Source: an uncultured Acetatifactor sp.
GTDB taxonomy: Bacteria; Bacillota; Clostridia; Lachnospirales; Lachnospiraceae
Direction: 5' to 3'
NCBI GenBank assembly: GCA_934394665.1
Contig: CAKRRS010000003.1
Coordinates: 16,432-80,431 of the forward strand
DNA length: 64,000 nucleotides
The notes under the pieces were generated by a model, which was not told where the DNA came from, ran no database searches, and saw nothing but the letters and a program-made list of their open reading frames with translations. Shown in pieces: positions 52,502 through 64,000 of the stretch. Each line of letters opens with the position of its first letter. Positions within the stretch are counted from its first letter, which is position 1. A program made the translations under genes and the position numbers.

Positions 52502-55102
52502 TTACTCATCGTCTTCATTTTCCTCGGTGGGGAAAATCAGATTTTCTTCTGCTTCGTCCTCATCCTCAGAACCTGCTTCCTGCGCTACTTCTTCCATGGC
52601 TTCCTCAAGATTGTCAAATTCATGGTCACCGTTGGAAAGCTTCTCACGTACCTTGGCAATCTGAGCTACTTTGACTCCGTTATCCAGATTGATCAGCTTG
52701 ACACCGGAAGTAATTCTGCTTAACGTGGAAATATCCTGTACACGCAGCTGAATAATAATTCCCTCGGTAGTGATCATCATGATCTCGTTATCGTCATTCA
52801 CAGCCTTGGCACCTACCACATCACCGGTCTTTTCCACGATCTTGTAGCACTTTACGCCCTTACCGCCACGTTTCTGAACGGTAAATTCATCCATAGAGGT
52901 ACGTTTACCCATACCATTTTCAGATACGATCAGCAGGTCACTGCCCTGAGTCTGTAACTGCATACCTATGATCTCATCTCCGGGAGATAAGTTCATACCG
53001 ATGACACCCATGGAAGCTCTGCCCGTAGCCCTTACATCAGTCTCCTGGAAGCGGATACACATACCCTGTTTGGTTACCAGGAAGATTTCACTGTTACTGT
53101 CTGTGATCTTCACCTCTATCAGTTCATCCTCTTCTCTAAGATTGATAGCGGTCAGCCCATTCTTTCTGACATTTGAGAACTCCATCAGAGGCGTCTTCTT
53201 CACAATACCGGTCTTGGTTACCATGAACAGATTTTTGTCATCACTGTATTCCCGGATAGGAATCATAGCAGTGATTTTCTCACCGGGTGCCAGCTGCAGG
53301 AGGTTCACGATAGCAGTACCTCTTGCGGTACGTCCTGCCTCCGGAATCTCATAAGCCTTTAATCTATAGACTCTTCCCATATTGGTGAAGAAGTTCAGAT
53401 AATGATGCGTCGTTGTCATCAGCAGATCCTCGATATAATCCTCATCAATGGTCTGCATGCCCTTGATACCGCGTCCGCCGCGGTTCTGTGCCTTGAAATT
53501 ATCTACGGTCATACGTTTGATGTAACCGAGGCTTGTCATGGCAATGATAGTATTTTCCTTCGGAATCAGATCTTCCATGGAAATATCCAGTTCGTCATAA
53601 CCGATTTTACTGCGTCTGTCATCACCGTATTTCTCGGCAATAGCGGTTATCTCTGTCTTAATAACTCCCAATAACAGTTTTTCATCTGCCAAAATAGCCT
53701 TCAACTCCGCAATTTTCGCCACCAGATCCTGATGCTCGTTTTCCAGCTTCTCTCTTTCCAGACCTGTCAGGGCACGCAGACGCATATCTACGATAGCCTG
53801 TGCCTGTACATCAGACAGCTCGAATCTCTCCATCAGACGTTCTTTTGCAATCTGTGCATTCTGACTGCTGCGGATGATGGTAATAACTTCATCAATGAAA
53901 TCCAGAGCCTTTAACAGACCCTGTAAAATATGATCTCTTTCCTCTGCTTTGTTCAGATCATATTTTGTTCTTCTGGTAACGACATCTTCCTGATGCTTCA
54001 GGTAGTAAGTCAGCATTTCCAGAAGGTTCATGACTTTTGGCTGATTGTTGATCAGCGCCAGCATGATCACGCCGAAAGTATCCTGCAGCTGTGTATGCTT
54101 ATATAACTGATTCAGAATGACATTGGCATTGGCATCCTTACGAAGCTCAATTACCACACGGACACCTTCACGGTTGGATTCATCACGGATGTCTGTGATA
54201 CCGTCAATTTTCTTTAATTTCACCAGCTCGGCAATCTTGATAATCAGGTTTGCCTTATTTACCATGTAGGGCAGTTCCGTAGCAATGATCTGGCTCTTAC
54301 CGTTGGGAAGTGTCTCAATATTCGTTACCGCACGGACTCTGATCTTACCACGACCGGTACGATAAGCCTCTTCACAGCCTCTGGTACCCAGTATCAGTCC
54401 ACCGGTAGGAAAATCAGGAGCTTTTACAATGGGGAGAATCTCATCCATCGTGGTATCTCTGTCTTCTTCCACACGATTATCAATGATCTTAACAACTGCC
54501 TGTACCACTTCACGAAGATTGTGAGGTGGAATATTGGTAGCCATACCTACGGCGATACCGGTAGTACCGTTGACCAGCAGATTCGGATAACGGCTGGGCA
54601 ATACTACAGGCTCTTTTTCGGTATCATCAAAGTTAGGCACGAAATCTACGGTATTCTTACCGATATCAGCCAGAAGCTCCATGGAAATCTTGGAAAGTCT
54701 TGCCTCGGTATAACGCATTGCCGCAGCACCGTCACCATCCATGGAACCGAAGTTACCGTGACCGTCTACCAGAGGATAACGCGTAGACCAGTCCTGTGCC
54801 ATATTAACCAATGCACCGTAGATGGAGCTGTCACCATGAGGATGATATTTACCCATGGTATCACCGACAATACGGGCACTCTTACGATGCGGCTTGTCGG
54901 GACCATTGTTCAGTTCGATCATGGAATAGAGTACACGTCTCTGTACCGGCTTCAGACCATCCCTCACATCCGGAAGCGCACGGGATGCGATAACACTCAT
55001 GGCATAGTCGATATAGAAAGTTTCCATTTTTTCTTTCAGATCGACTTCATGGATTTTATCAATCTCAGCCTCCGAAGGCTTATCAAAAATATCGTCGTTC
55101 AT
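52502..55102 (-). CDS. gyrA: DNA gyrase subunit A
   Basis: 866 residues. Breakage-reunion subunit; catalytic Tyr131 in MRYTEARL. The quinolone-region reads [17 protein letters not shown]: Ser92 corresponds to Ser83 of E. coli, and Gly96 to Asp87. The C-terminal propeller (about 520-830) has the GyrA box as QNRGGRG and a second similar QKRGGKG; the last 40 residues are very acidic. GAGGAAAC before ATG, 112 bases after gyrB. Confidence 0.98.
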   Translation of the reverse strand: MNDDIFDKPSEAEIDKIHEVDLKEKMETFYIDYAMSVIASRALPDVRDGLKPVQRRVLYSMIELNNGPDKPHRKSARIVGDTMGKYHPHGDSSIYGALVNMAQDWSTRYPLVDGHGNFGSMDGDGAAAMRYTEARLSKISMELLADIGKNTVDFVPNFDDTEKEPVVLPSRYPNLLVNGTTGIAVGMATNIPPHNLREVVQAVVKIIDNRVEEDRDTTMDEILPIVKAPDFPTGGLILGTRGCEEAYRTGRGKIRVRAVTNIETLPNGKSQIIATELPYMVNKANLIIKIAELVKLKKIDGITDIRDESNREGVRVVIELRKDANANVILNQLYKHTQLQDTFGVIMLALINNQPKVMNLLEMLTYYLKHQEDVVTRRTKYDLNKAEERDHILQGLLKALDFIDEVITIIRSSQNAQIAKERLMERFELSDVQAQAIVDMRLRALTGLEREKLENEHQDLVAKIAELKAILADEKLLLGVIKTEITAIAEKYGDDRRSKIGYDELDISMEDLIPKENTIIAMTSLGYIKRMTVDNFKAQNRGGRGIKGMQTIDEDYIEDLLMTTTHHYLNFFTNMGRVYRLKAYEIPEAGRTARGTAIVNLLQLAPGEKITAMIPIREYSDDKNLFMVTKTGIVKKTPLMEFSNVRKNGLTAINLREEDELIEVKITDSNSEIFLVTKQGMCIRFQETDVRATGRASMGVIGMNLSPGDEIIGMQLQTQGSDLLIVSENGMGKRTSMDEFTVQKRGGKGVKCYKIVEKTGDVVGAKAVNDDNEIMMITTEGIIIQLRVQDISTLSRITSGVKLINLDNGVKVAQIAKVREKLSNGDHEFDNLEEAMEEVAQEAGSEDEDEAEENLIFPTEENEDDE

Positions 55103-55149
55103 GTTTCCTCACAATCTGTCGCGTTGCGACTTTCTATTATTGAATTCCT

Positions 55150-55214
55150 TAACTATTCAGATTCTGATTTGCAAAACGCCTTTTTAAGGCTATTTGTCCG
55201 GCTCTTAATAGTTA
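55150..55214. repeat. Intergenic palindromic repeat, copy B, at the gyrB 3' end
   Basis: TAACTATTCAGA (55150..55161), seven bases, TTGCAA (55169..55174), inner GCC/GGC hairpin and closing AATAGTTA (55207..55214) pairing with the start. It abuts the gyrB stop codon, so it may shape the gyrB-gyrA transcript. Confidence 0.65.
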
Positions 55215-57470
<2,256 letters not shown>

Positions 57471-57482
57471 TCACATTCTGCC

Positions 57483-58631
57483 CTACAGGCTGCCCAAATT
57501 ATAGGTATCGGTGGGATTCTTTTCTTCGGACTGCAGCCCCATGTTTTCATTGACACAAGTTACAGTTCCTGCGGATACCTTAAATACTCTGTTAATTTCA
57601 AATCTGTTATTTACAAACTCTTCCAGACCGGTACAGGTAATGATCGTCTGTATATCCCCGATACTGTTTAATAAATAGTTTTGCCGGTTACTGTCCAGTT
57701 CAGACAATACATCGTCAAGTAACAGAACAGGAGTATCTTTTGTTATCTTTTTTACCAGTTCTATTTCCGACAACTTCAGTGAGAGAGCAGCAGTACGCTG
57801 CTGACCCTGGGATCCGAACTTCCGGATATCCACGTCCCCTACCAGAAAAGAAAAATCATCTCTGTGAGGACCTACAGAGGTCATCTTGGCGCGCATATCC
57901 CGATCCTGACTGTTTCTTAGCTTACTTTCGAATTCATCCAGCTCTACATCCGGCTCATACTGGATACGGATTTCTTCTCTGCCGCCGGATAATTTTTTAT
58001 GAATATCATAGATAATCTCATTGAGCTGTTCCACGAACAGCTTTCTTCTCTCTATGATCTTACTTCCGTAAGACACCAGCTGCATATCCCAGATAGTCAA
58101 TGTTTCCTTCAGATCAGGATTCATGTACATATCCTTGAGAAGCTTATTTCTCTGATTTACGATTTTGTTGTAATGATTGAGATTATAGAGATAGAAATTA
58201 TCCAGCTGGCATAATTCCATATCTACGAATCTTCTCCGTTCGGAAGGACCGTTTTTAATGATTCCAAGGTCTTCCGGGGAGAAAAAGACGACATTACAAA
58301 GTCCCAGAAGATCAGCTGCTTTTTTGATCTTCTGACCGTCAATGGCAATTCCTTTGGATTTGGACTTTCTCAGATGCATATCCACACGGATCTCTTTTCC
58401 GTCTTTTTCCAGATAAGTCCTGATATGTGCCTCTTCCTTGTCGAAATTGACAATTTCTCTGTCTTTGCTTCCCTTATGCGATTTTGTCGTGGCAGCTACA
58501 TAGATTGCTTCCAGGATATTTGTCTTGCCCTGCGCATTATCACCGTAGAGAATATTGGTTCCACGGTCAAACTGCATCACAAGAGAATCATAATTTCTGT
58601 AATCTGCCAATTCAATTGATTTGATGATCAT
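57483..58631 (-). CDS. recF: DNA replication and repair protein RecF
   Basis: 382 residues. Single-strand-gap repair protein of the SMC-like ATPase group that loads RecA with RecO and RecR. Walker A GDNAQGKT (30-37), signature FGSQGQQRTAALSLKL near 275, Walker B VLLLDDVLSELD near 308. The last about 20 residues run beyond the usual end. Follows the S4 protein by 10 bases in the classic dnaA-dnaN-yaaA-recF-gyrB order. Confidence 0.97.
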   Translation of the reverse strand: MIIKSIELADYRNYDSLVMQFDRGTNILYGDNAQGKTNILEAIYVAATTKSHKGSKDREIVNFDKEEAHIRTYLEKDGKEIRVDMHLRKSKSKGIAIDGQKIKKAADLLGLCNVVFFSPEDLGIIKNGPSERRRFVDMELCQLDNFYLYNLNHYNKIVNQRNKLLKDMYMNPDLKETLTIWDMQLVSYGSKIIERRKLFVEQLNEIIYDIHKKLSGGREEIRIQYEPDVELDEFESKLRNSQDRDMRAKMTSVGPHRDDFSFLVGDVDIRKFGSQGQQRTAALSLKLSEIELVKKITKDTPVLLLDDVLSELDSNRQNYLLNSIGDIQTIITCTGLEEFVNNRFEINRVFKVSAGTVTCVNENMGLQSEEKNPTDTYNLGSL

Positions 58632-58641
58632 AGTAACCTGC

Positions 58642-58848
58642 TTACTCTATTACGATGGTCTCACCATCATATTCCACTTTATCTCCGGATACCAGCTTTT
58701 TGCCACGCTGTGTTTCGGTCTGTCCGTTTACTTTTACCAGACCGTCCTGAACGGCAAACTTGGCATCCACGCCGGACTCTACGACTCCGGCTGCTTTCAA
58801 TGCCTGTCCAAGCTTAATATAATCATCTTTTAAACGGATTGTATGCAT
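58642..58848 (-). CDS. yaaA: S4-domain RNA-binding protein YaaA type
   Basis: 68 residues. Small S4 domain: IKLGQALKAAGVVESGVDAKFAVQDGLVKVNG is the characteristic RNA-binding turn. The gene always sits between dnaN and recF in Firmicutes; proposed to act on ribosome assembly or coordinate replication, unproven. AGAGG before ATG. Confidence 0.95.
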   Translation of the reverse strand: MHTIRLKDDYIKLGQALKAAGVVESGVDAKFAVQDGLVKVNGQTETQRGKKLVSGDKVEYDGETIVIE

Positions 58849-58872
58849 TTATTCAACCTCTGTTTTATTTTT

Positions 58873-59982
58873 TTAACCGACTGTTGTGAAATTCACGGGA
58901 AGAATCAGGTAAATATAGCTTTCTTCTGCATTCTTGATAAAGCAGGGAGCCTTGGGATTTACCATATACAGATCTACTTCCTCATCATCAATGACACGAA
59001 GCGCATCAATTAAAAACTTCGGGTTAAATCCGATCATCAGATCCTTACCCTGTTTCTGAATATCGATTTCTTCATCCATGCTTCCCAGTGCGGAATTAAT
59101 TTTTAACTCCATACCATTGTCTGTAATATTTACAATAATGGGCTTTTTATCGCCTTCTTTTACCAGAAGCGTAGCACGATCGATACAGTTCAAAAACTCT
59201 TTTTTATTTACCTTTACCTTAGTCTCATAATCACTGGAGAGCATCTGGTCAATTTTAAAATATTCTCCTTCAATCAGACGGGATACTACAACGGTTTGAT
59301 CAAATTCAAACACAATATGCTTATCCGTAAATGAAATTGTTACATCACTTTCTGCATCTCCGGGTAAAATTTTACTCACTTCATTCAAGGTCTTTCCAGG
59401 AACAACTACCTTTTTGGGAACATAGCTGTTCTTTAACTGAATCTTACGGATAGAGATACGATGCCCGTCCAGAGATACAATTTTAAATTCTTCTCCGTTG
59501 ATATCGAATAGCTCACCTGTCATCAGTTTATTATTATCATTATCGGAAATAGAGAAGATTGTCTGTCTTACAACTTCCTTCAAAGTAAACTGACTCATTA
59601 CAATACTGTCATTTTTTTCTACCACGGGAAGATAAGAAAAATCTTCTCCGGATTTACCAATGATTGTAAATTTAGCTTTTTCACAAGTGATCAGGGTCTT
59701 GAAAGAAGCATCTGTTTCAATTGTAATATCACTGTCGGGAAGCTTACGTACAATATCCAGGAACATTTTTGCATCCAGTGCAATAATCCCTTTTTCTACG
59801 ATCTGTCCTTCAATAATTGTCTCAATACCAAGCTCCATATCGTTGGCTGTTAATTTAATATCTCCATTTGTAGTATCTACCAAGACACATTCCAGAATAG
59901 ACATGGTTGTCTTGCTGGGAACTGCTTTGGATACTGTTTGTAAACCATTTAAAAGATCCGTTTTAGAACAGATGATTTTCAT
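58873..59982 (-). CDS. dnaN: DNA polymerase III beta clamp
   Basis: 369 residues from ATG at 59982 (AAGGAAG upstream at about eleven bases; an earlier frame start at 60027 lacks a site). Sliding clamp made of three similar domains: MKIICSKTDLLNGLQTVSKAVPSK opens domain I, TGELFDINGEEFKIVSLDGHRISI is the domain II region, and the end YIYLILPVNF carries the partner-binding pocket residues. Second gene of the dnaA operon, spacer to dnaA about 310 bases. Confidence 0.98.
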   Translation of the reverse strand: MKIICSKTDLLNGLQTVSKAVPSKTTMSILECVLVDTTNGDIKLTANDMELGIETIIEGQIVEKGIIALDAKMFLDIVRKLPDSDITIETDASFKTLITCEKAKFTIIGKSGEDFSYLPVVEKNDSIVMSQFTLKEVVRQTIFSISDNDNNKLMTGELFDINGEEFKIVSLDGHRISIRKIQLKNSYVPKKVVVPGKTLNEVSKILPGDAESDVTISFTDKHIVFEFDQTVVVSRLIEGEYFKIDQMLSSDYETKVKVNKKEFLNCIDRATLLVKEGDKKPIIVNITDNGMELKINSALGSMDEEIDIQKQGKDLMIGFNPKFLIDALRVIDDEEVDLYMVNPKAPCFIKNAEESYIYLILPVNFTTVG

Positions 59983-60294
59983 AGGTGCATAACTTCCTTT
60001 CCGGTTGATGTGGGCGCATGTAGGCACGCGTTATATAAAAATATTAAAAGAATTTCGTAATCTCCTTAATAAGGCATGTTGATATGTGCATAACCAGTCT
60101 TATTATACTATTTTTCAAGGCAAAAGGGAATGGAAATCTTAGTGGATTTCACAGAATAACCTAAGAATAACTCTTCACTTATTCACACCTTGAAATTCAC
60201 CTTCAAATGCCTTTTCATAAGTTATCAACAGTAAGACACTGCTTATCCCAAAGATATACACAACTTGTCCTCTTAATATAAAAAAATATCTACA
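59983..60294. other. dnaA-dnaN spacer with weak DnaA-box-like sites
   Basis: AT-rich, no gene. TTATCAACA (60222..60230) and a CTTATCCCA near 60243 are one or two bases off the DnaA-box consensus, so the origin may have a second, weaker DnaA cluster on this side of dnaA. The promoter for dnaN probably lies here as well, but no clear pair was found. Confidence 0.45.
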
Positions 60295-61659
60295 CTAAGA
60301 AGGGTTTATCTTCTTTGTGATAATATCAATTTTATTCTTAAGGTCTTCGTTGGTCTTGATCTCAGCCGCTACCTTATTTACACCGTGAATGATCGTAGTG
60401 TGATCCTTTTTGCCTAGCAGTTTGCCGATATTAGTATAGGAAGTATCGGTCAGCTCTCTGCACAGATACATGACGACCTGACGGGGCTGTACGAACTCGG
60501 AATTTCTCTTCTTGGAAGTAATATCTTCCGGTTTTACGCCAAAATGTTCCGCTACGACATTAATAATGAGAGTAGGAGTAATCTCCTTGGGCTTGTTCGG
60601 ATAAATAACATCCTTCAGAGCTTCTTCCGCCAGGGAGAGTGTCAGATCTACCTTATTTAATTTGGCAAAGGCAATGATCTTATTAAAGGCACCTTCCAGC
60701 TCACGGATATTGGATTTAATATTTGTAGCAATGTATTTGATGATTTCTTCATCAATCTGACGGTCATAGGTCTCCGCGTTTTTACGTAAAATAGCCATTC
60801 GTGTCTCGTAATCGGGCGGCTGGATATCTGCAATCAGACCCCATTCAAAACGGGAACGGAATCTCTCATCCAAAGTCTCCATTTCCTTGGGCGGCTTATC
60901 GGAAGACAGAATGATCTGCTTGTGCGCAGCATGTAAAGCATTGAAAGTATGGAAGAACTCTTCCTGTGTACTTTCCTTACCTATAATAAATTGTACGTCA
61001 TCGACCATGAGGACATCAACGTTACGGTATTTTTCACGCAGCTTTGTCATGGAAGCAGCATTACCGCTACGGATAGATTCGATTACCTCATTGGTAAATT
61101 CCTCACTGGTGACGTAGAGTACCTTCTTGTCAGGATCCTGTTCTAAAATAAAATGACCGATAGAATGCATCAGGTGAGTCTTGCCAAGTCCTGGTCCTCC
61201 GTATAAATAGAGAGGATTATACACCTCTCCCGGAGATTCTGCTACGGCAAGGGATGCGGAATGTGCAAATTTGTTATTGCTGCCTACGACGAAGGTATCA
61301 AATTTATATTTCGGATTCAGATGAGCATCTTCATAATTAATGCCGTAAATCTGACTTGGAGCAGACATTTCATTCTCCGCAGGTTCTTCAGACTGAACAT
61401 CTTTTTCCAAAATAAAGCTGATATCATAAGGATGATCAAACATCTCGGTAATGGTTACCTGAAAAAAGCTCTTATATTTAGAAGAAATATAATTCAAAGC
61501 ATGTGCCTGATCGGAGGGGATAATGATGCTTACCACATCATTTACTACATTATGAAACTCCAATGGTTCTACCCATGTATGATAAGAAATGTCAGAGAGA
61601 CTGTATTCTCTTCTGACAGCTTCTTTAATAGTTGTCCAATTTTCTTTAATAGCGTCCAT
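60295..61659 (-). CDS. dnaA: Chromosomal replication initiator DnaA
   Basis: 454 residues. Domain I (1-85) for helicase contact, short linker, AAA+ domain with Walker A GGPGLGKT (154-161) and Walker B VLMVDDVQFI, and C-terminal DNA-binding domain with the signature KKDHTTIIHGVNK and FVQPRQVVMYLCREL. GGGAGG before ATG. Binds the boxes between dnaA and rpmH. Confidence 0.99.
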   Translation of the reverse strand: MDAIKENWTTIKEAVRREYSLSDISYHTWVEPLEFHNVVNDVVSIIIPSDQAHALNYISSKYKSFFQVTITEMFDHPYDISFILEKDVQSEEPAENEMSAPSQIYGINYEDAHLNPKYKFDTFVVGSNNKFAHSASLAVAESPGEVYNPLYLYGGPGLGKTHLMHSIGHFILEQDPDKKVLYVTSEEFTNEVIESIRSGNAASMTKLREKYRNVDVLMVDDVQFIIGKESTQEEFFHTFNALHAAHKQIILSSDKPPKEMETLDERFRSRFEWGLIADIQPPDYETRMAILRKNAETYDRQIDEEIIKYIATNIKSNIRELEGAFNKIIAFAKLNKVDLTLSLAEEALKDVIYPNKPKEITPTLIINVVAEHFGVKPEDITSKKRNSEFVQPRQVVMYLCRELTDTSYTNIGKLLGKKDHTTIIHGVNKVAAEIKTNEDLKNKIDIITKKINPS

Positions 61660-61703
61660 TATTTCCTCCCGGGCAAGCCTGTGTGCTTGCGAAACTCCAT
61701 TTC

Positions 61704-61732
61704 ATTGTATAATAGAATTAAAAATAATTCAA
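61704..61732 (-). promoter_or_regulatory. Promoter of dnaA
   Basis: Minus strand TTGAAT (61727..61732) and TACAAT (61704..61709), 17-base spacing; a GCAAGC/GCTTGC hairpin (61673..61690) lies in the leader close to the ribosome binding site. The nearest perfect DnaA box is 31 bases upstream of the -35, which would allow autoregulation. Confidence 0.6.
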
Positions 61733-61734
61733 AT

Positions 61735-62090
61735 GTAAGTTATGAACAGGCCATGGATAAAGTTATCCACAATCTGTTGATAAAGTTGTTCATAACTTGG
61801 CATATAAACAGGTATTGTGGATAGTGATGTGTATATGTGGATAAATCTGTGAAAAACCAGGATATCCACATTTATGCTAAACTTGTCCACTTTTGCACGT
61901 GTTTTACACAAAATATCCATGTGAAAAAAATAAATATCCACAAATAATCAACAGCATGTGGATAACTTGTTTGTGGGTAAATACGGTGTATATCTATGTG
62001 GATAACTCATTTTAAATTTTTTTTAGAATTTTCAAATGTCTGTTTTCTATTGATTTTTCAGCATTTTTATTGATTTTTGCTTGACATTGA
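61735..62090. other. oriC: Replication origin oriC with DnaA boxes and AT-rich unwinding stretch
   Basis: Perfect DnaA boxes TTATCCACA at 61763..61771 and, inverted, 61836..61844, 61957..61965 and 61997..62005; near matches at 61816, 61862 and 61934. After the last box a run of about 80 bases (62010..62090) is nearly all A/T with only scattered G/C, a likely unwinding element. Position between dnaA and rpmH is the usual one in Firmicutes. Confidence 0.93.
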
Positions 62091-62118
62091 CAGGCTTTTA
62101 CATTACAATCAATATGCT
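62091..62118 (+). promoter_or_regulatory. Promoter of rpmH
   Basis: TTGACA (62091..62096) and TATGCT (62113..62118) spaced 16 bases, about 90 bases ahead of rpmH. Confidence 0.7.
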
Positions 62119-62215
62119 ATTTTCCGAAAGGAAGGTACATTTTTTATGTGCCTAAATGATGAAAAATATGTTTACCTTTTTATATAAGAAGGTTTAGAGA
62201 AGGAGGTGCCTTTCC

Positions 62216-62350
62216 ATGAAGATGACATTTCAGCCTAAAAAGCGTTCCCATTCCAAGGTTCACGGTTTCAGAGCCAGAATGAGTACTCCCGGTGGAAGAA
62301 AAGTTTTAGCAGCAAGACGTGCAAAAGGAAGAAAGAAATTATCCGCATAG
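62216..62350 (+). CDS. rpmH: Ribosomal protein L34
   Basis: 44 residues, exact family length, beginning [19 protein letters not shown] and ending [10 protein letters not shown]. Very basic large-subunit protein. AGGAGG at eight bases before ATG. Too short for many gene finders; start 62216, stop TAG at 62348..62350, which is already part of a terminator hairpin. Confidence 0.98.
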   Translation: MKMTFQPKKRSHSKVHGFRARMSTPGGRKVLAARRAKGRKKLSA

Positions 62351-62374
62351 GTCACAGCAATGTGACCTTTTTTT
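62350..62374 (+). terminator. Terminator between rpmH and rnpA
   Basis: GGTCACA-GCAA-TGTGACC, perfect 7-base stem, followed by seven T. It overlaps the last base of the rpmH stop and would lower rnpA expression relative to L34. Confidence 0.85.
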
Positions 62375-62402
62375 CTCTTAACTTTCACGGTTGGAGGAGT
62401 GC

Positions 62403-62756
62403 ATGCAGTTTTCGGAATCATTAAAGAAAAATCATCAGTTCCGTTTTGTGTACAAGAATGGCAGATCCTATGCCAATAAGTACTTTATCATGTATGTGAA
62501 GGAAAATGGCCTTGATAAGAACAGAATCGGAATCAGTGTAAGTAAGAAAGTCGGCAACAGTGTCGTAAGACACCGGATCACCCGGCTGGTCAGAGAAAGT
62601 TACAGATTACATGAAAGTGTATTCAATAGTGGTTTGGATATGGTAATCATTGCAAGACCGGCGGCAGCTTCCATAGGATATGAAGAAGCGGAAAGCGCCC
62701 TGTTGCATCTTGCAAAACTTCATCATCTGATAAAAATTTATTTTTATCAGGATTAA
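62403..62756 (+). CDS. rnpA: Ribonuclease P protein component
   Basis: 117 residues from ATG at 62403, three bases after GGAGGAG; open frame from 62391. Binds the RNase P RNA to process tRNA 5' ends. Signature RIGISVSKKVGNSVVRHRITRLVRESYR is complete and contains the RNR-type basic helix. yidD follows 12 bases downstream. Confidence 0.97.
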   Translation: MQFSESLKKNHQFRFVYKNGRSYANKYFIMYVKENGLDKNRIGISVSKKVGNSVVRHRITRLVRESYRLHESVFNSGLDMVIIARPAAASIGYEEAESALLHLAKLHHLIKIYFYQD

Positions 62757-62768
62757 AAAGATAAATAT

Positions 62769-62978
62769 ATGAAAAAAATAGTTATCGCCATGATCAGGTT
62801 CTATCAAAAATATATCTCACCGTACAAAGGTACGAAGTGTCCCTATGTTCCCAGTTGTTCTCAATATGGTCTGGAAGCCATTGAAAAATATGGTGTGATC
62901 AAAGGAGGACTTTTGGCGGTATGGAGAATCTTGAGGTGTAATCCTTTTTCTAAGGGAGGATATGACCCTGTACCCTGA
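62769..62978 (+). CDS. yidD: Membrane protein insertion efficiency factor YidD
   Basis: 69 residues. Peripheral membrane protein aiding YidC. Family motif [27 protein letters not shown] and [14 protein letters not shown] at the end, with the three conserved Cys. A weak ribosome binding site suggests coupling to rnpA translation. Confidence 0.97.
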   Translation: MKKIVIAMIRFYQKYISPYKGTKCPYVPSCSQYGLEAIEKYGVIKGGLLAVWRILRCNPFSKGGYDPVP

Positions 62979-63017
62979 GAACATTCAGATAGAATATGGC
63001 ACATATTAGGAGGATAA

Positions 63018-64000
63018 ATGAACGGTATTCTTTTGACACAGAATTCCACATTCATTATCGGTCAGGTAGCCTGGCTGCTTGGTAAGATAATGGAAGGAAT
63101 TTTTGAAGTTCTGAACTTGATCGGTATTCCTAATATCGGTCTTGCAATCATTCTTTTTACAATTGTTGTGAACCTGTTAATGATGCCTCTTACCATCAAG
63201 CAGCAGAAATTCTCCAAGCTTTCTGCTAAGATGAATCCTGAGATTCAGGCAGTTCAGGCAAAATACAAGAATCGTAAAGATCAGGATGCACAGTTAGCAC
63301 AGAATCAGGAAATTCAGGCAATCTACGCAAAGTACGGAGTATCGCCTACCGGCAGCTGCCTGTACATGTTGATCCAGATGCCGATTCTGTTTGCTTTGTA
63401 TCGTGTAATTTATGCAATTCCCGCTTATGTTGGAAGAGTAAAAGAAGCTTTCTTCCCTTTGGTAGACAATATTATTGATACTGCAGGTGCAACAGAGCTG
63501 GTTCAGAATCTGTCGAATTCCGCTATGTACAGCAAGCAGTTTACCAATGCAGGTTTTGTAGCAGGAACACATAGTGAATATGTTCAGAATACGATCATTG
63601 ACTGTCTGAACAAAGCATCTACCGCTGATTTTGCAAGTATCAGTGAGAAGTTTCCTTCGCTTGCGAATGATGTAACCAATACGGTAAGCAAACTGGAAGA
63701 ATATAATAACTTTCTGGGACTGAACATTGGTAACTCTCCTTCTTATCTGTTGAAGGAAGCATGGGTAAACGGTGCATGGTTATTAGTAATTGGTGCAATT
63801 GCTATTCCTGTTTTGTCTGCATTGACACAGTGGATCAACGTAAAGCTGATGCCACAGCAGGATACTTCTTCTAATGGTAATGATCAGGCTGCAGCAATGG
63901 CTTCTTCCATGAAGACCATGAACATGATCATGCCTCTGATGTCTGCATGGTTCTGCTTCACATTACCATCCGGTCTGGGTCTTTACTGGGTAGCAGGTAG
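63018..64000 (+). CDS. yidC: YidC/Oxa1 membrane insertase, 3' end outside the window
   Basis: About 327 residues visible, open to the window edge. Start ATG 63018 with AGGAGG seven bases upstream. Inserts membrane proteins with or after SecYEG. Membrane segments at about 36-58, 110-133, 245-270 and near 305-325, with LAIILFTIVVNLLMMPLTIKQ and SPTGSCLYMLIQMPILFALYRVIYA as family motifs. A hydrophilic segment of about 110 residues between the second and third membrane segments is longer than in short Bacillus forms. No lipobox at the start. Confidence 0.97.
   Translation, partial: MNGILLTQNSTFIIGQVAWLLGKIMEGIFEVLNLIGIPNIGLAIILFTIVVNLLMMPLTIKQQKFSKLSAKMNPEIQAVQAKYKNRKDQDAQLAQNQEIQAIYAKYGVSPTGSCLYMLIQMPILFALYRVIYAIPAYVGRVKEAFFPLVDNIIDTAGATELVQNLSNSAMYSKQFTNAGFVAGTHSEYVQNTIIDCLNKASTADFASISEKFPSLANDVTNTVSKLEEYNNFLGLNIGNSPSYLLKEAWVNGAWLLVIGAIAIPVLSALTQWINVKLMPQQDTSSNGNDQAAAMASSMKTMNMIMPLMSAWFCFTLPSGLGLYWVAG

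Overview
The window looks like the chromosomal replication-origin region of a low-GC Gram-positive anaerobe of the Clostridia, most likely a Lachnospiraceae. The grounds are the dnaA-dnaN-recF-gyrB-gyrA block next to rpmH-rnpA-yidD-yidC, a YesM/YesN-type two-component system beside a sugar ABC transporter, strong AGGAGG-type ribosome binding sites on most genes, and protein sequences of typical Clostridia character. No rRNA, tRNA, CRISPR array, phage or transposase gene was seen.

Layout. 1-10,300 is an AT-rich accessory island, all on the minus strand: a helix-turn-helix (XRE) regulator under its own inverted-repeat operator, two small secreted proteins, a lipoprotein, and two separate ABC exporters (a 688-residue fused permease plus ATPase; two short permeases plus ATPase plus an anchored protein). 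The island carries three copies of a hairpin repeat and is bracketed by an interrupted 36-bp direct repeat; its left edge holds a relic of its own lipoprotein gene. 10,300-12,420 is a trio of zinc-ribbon or anchored proteins. 12,650-17,930 is an L-rhamnose catabolic locus (AraC regulator, rhaD, a fucose/arabinose-type isomerase in place of rhaA, rhaB, rhaM). Then come an RluA-type pseudouridine synthase and a MecA-like adaptor.

20,100-33,170 is a Gram-positive polysaccharide-utilisation locus: binding lipoprotein, two permeases with a discoidin-like protein between them, a GH88 unsaturated glucuronyl hydrolase and a DUF2264 protein on the minus strand, and divergently a YesM kinase, a YesN regulator and a cytoplasmic heparinase II/III-like lyase. 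No ATPase is encoded, so a shared one must serve. With the rhamnose genes it points to uptake of uronate- and rhamnose-containing oligosaccharides (inference). 33,180-38,600 has a c-di-GMP flavour: a sugar-binding lipoprotein paired with a membrane diguanylate cyclase, a broken chemotaxis-receptor gene, a duplicated CmpB-type membrane protein and a PilZ protein. 38,700-51,160 is housekeeping: hsp20, luxS, mtnN, an M42 peptidase, pgi, murG, cutC. Between luxS and mtnN lies a sequence that folds on paper into nested helices plus a pseudoknot, the best candidate here for an undescribed regulatory RNA. 51,130-64,000 is an antiporter followed by the origin block, with four perfect DnaA boxes and an AT-rich stretch between dnaA and rpmH.

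Starts were chosen by ribosome binding site, so several CDS are shorter than the longest open frame. Functions come from motifs and family memory, not from database searches.
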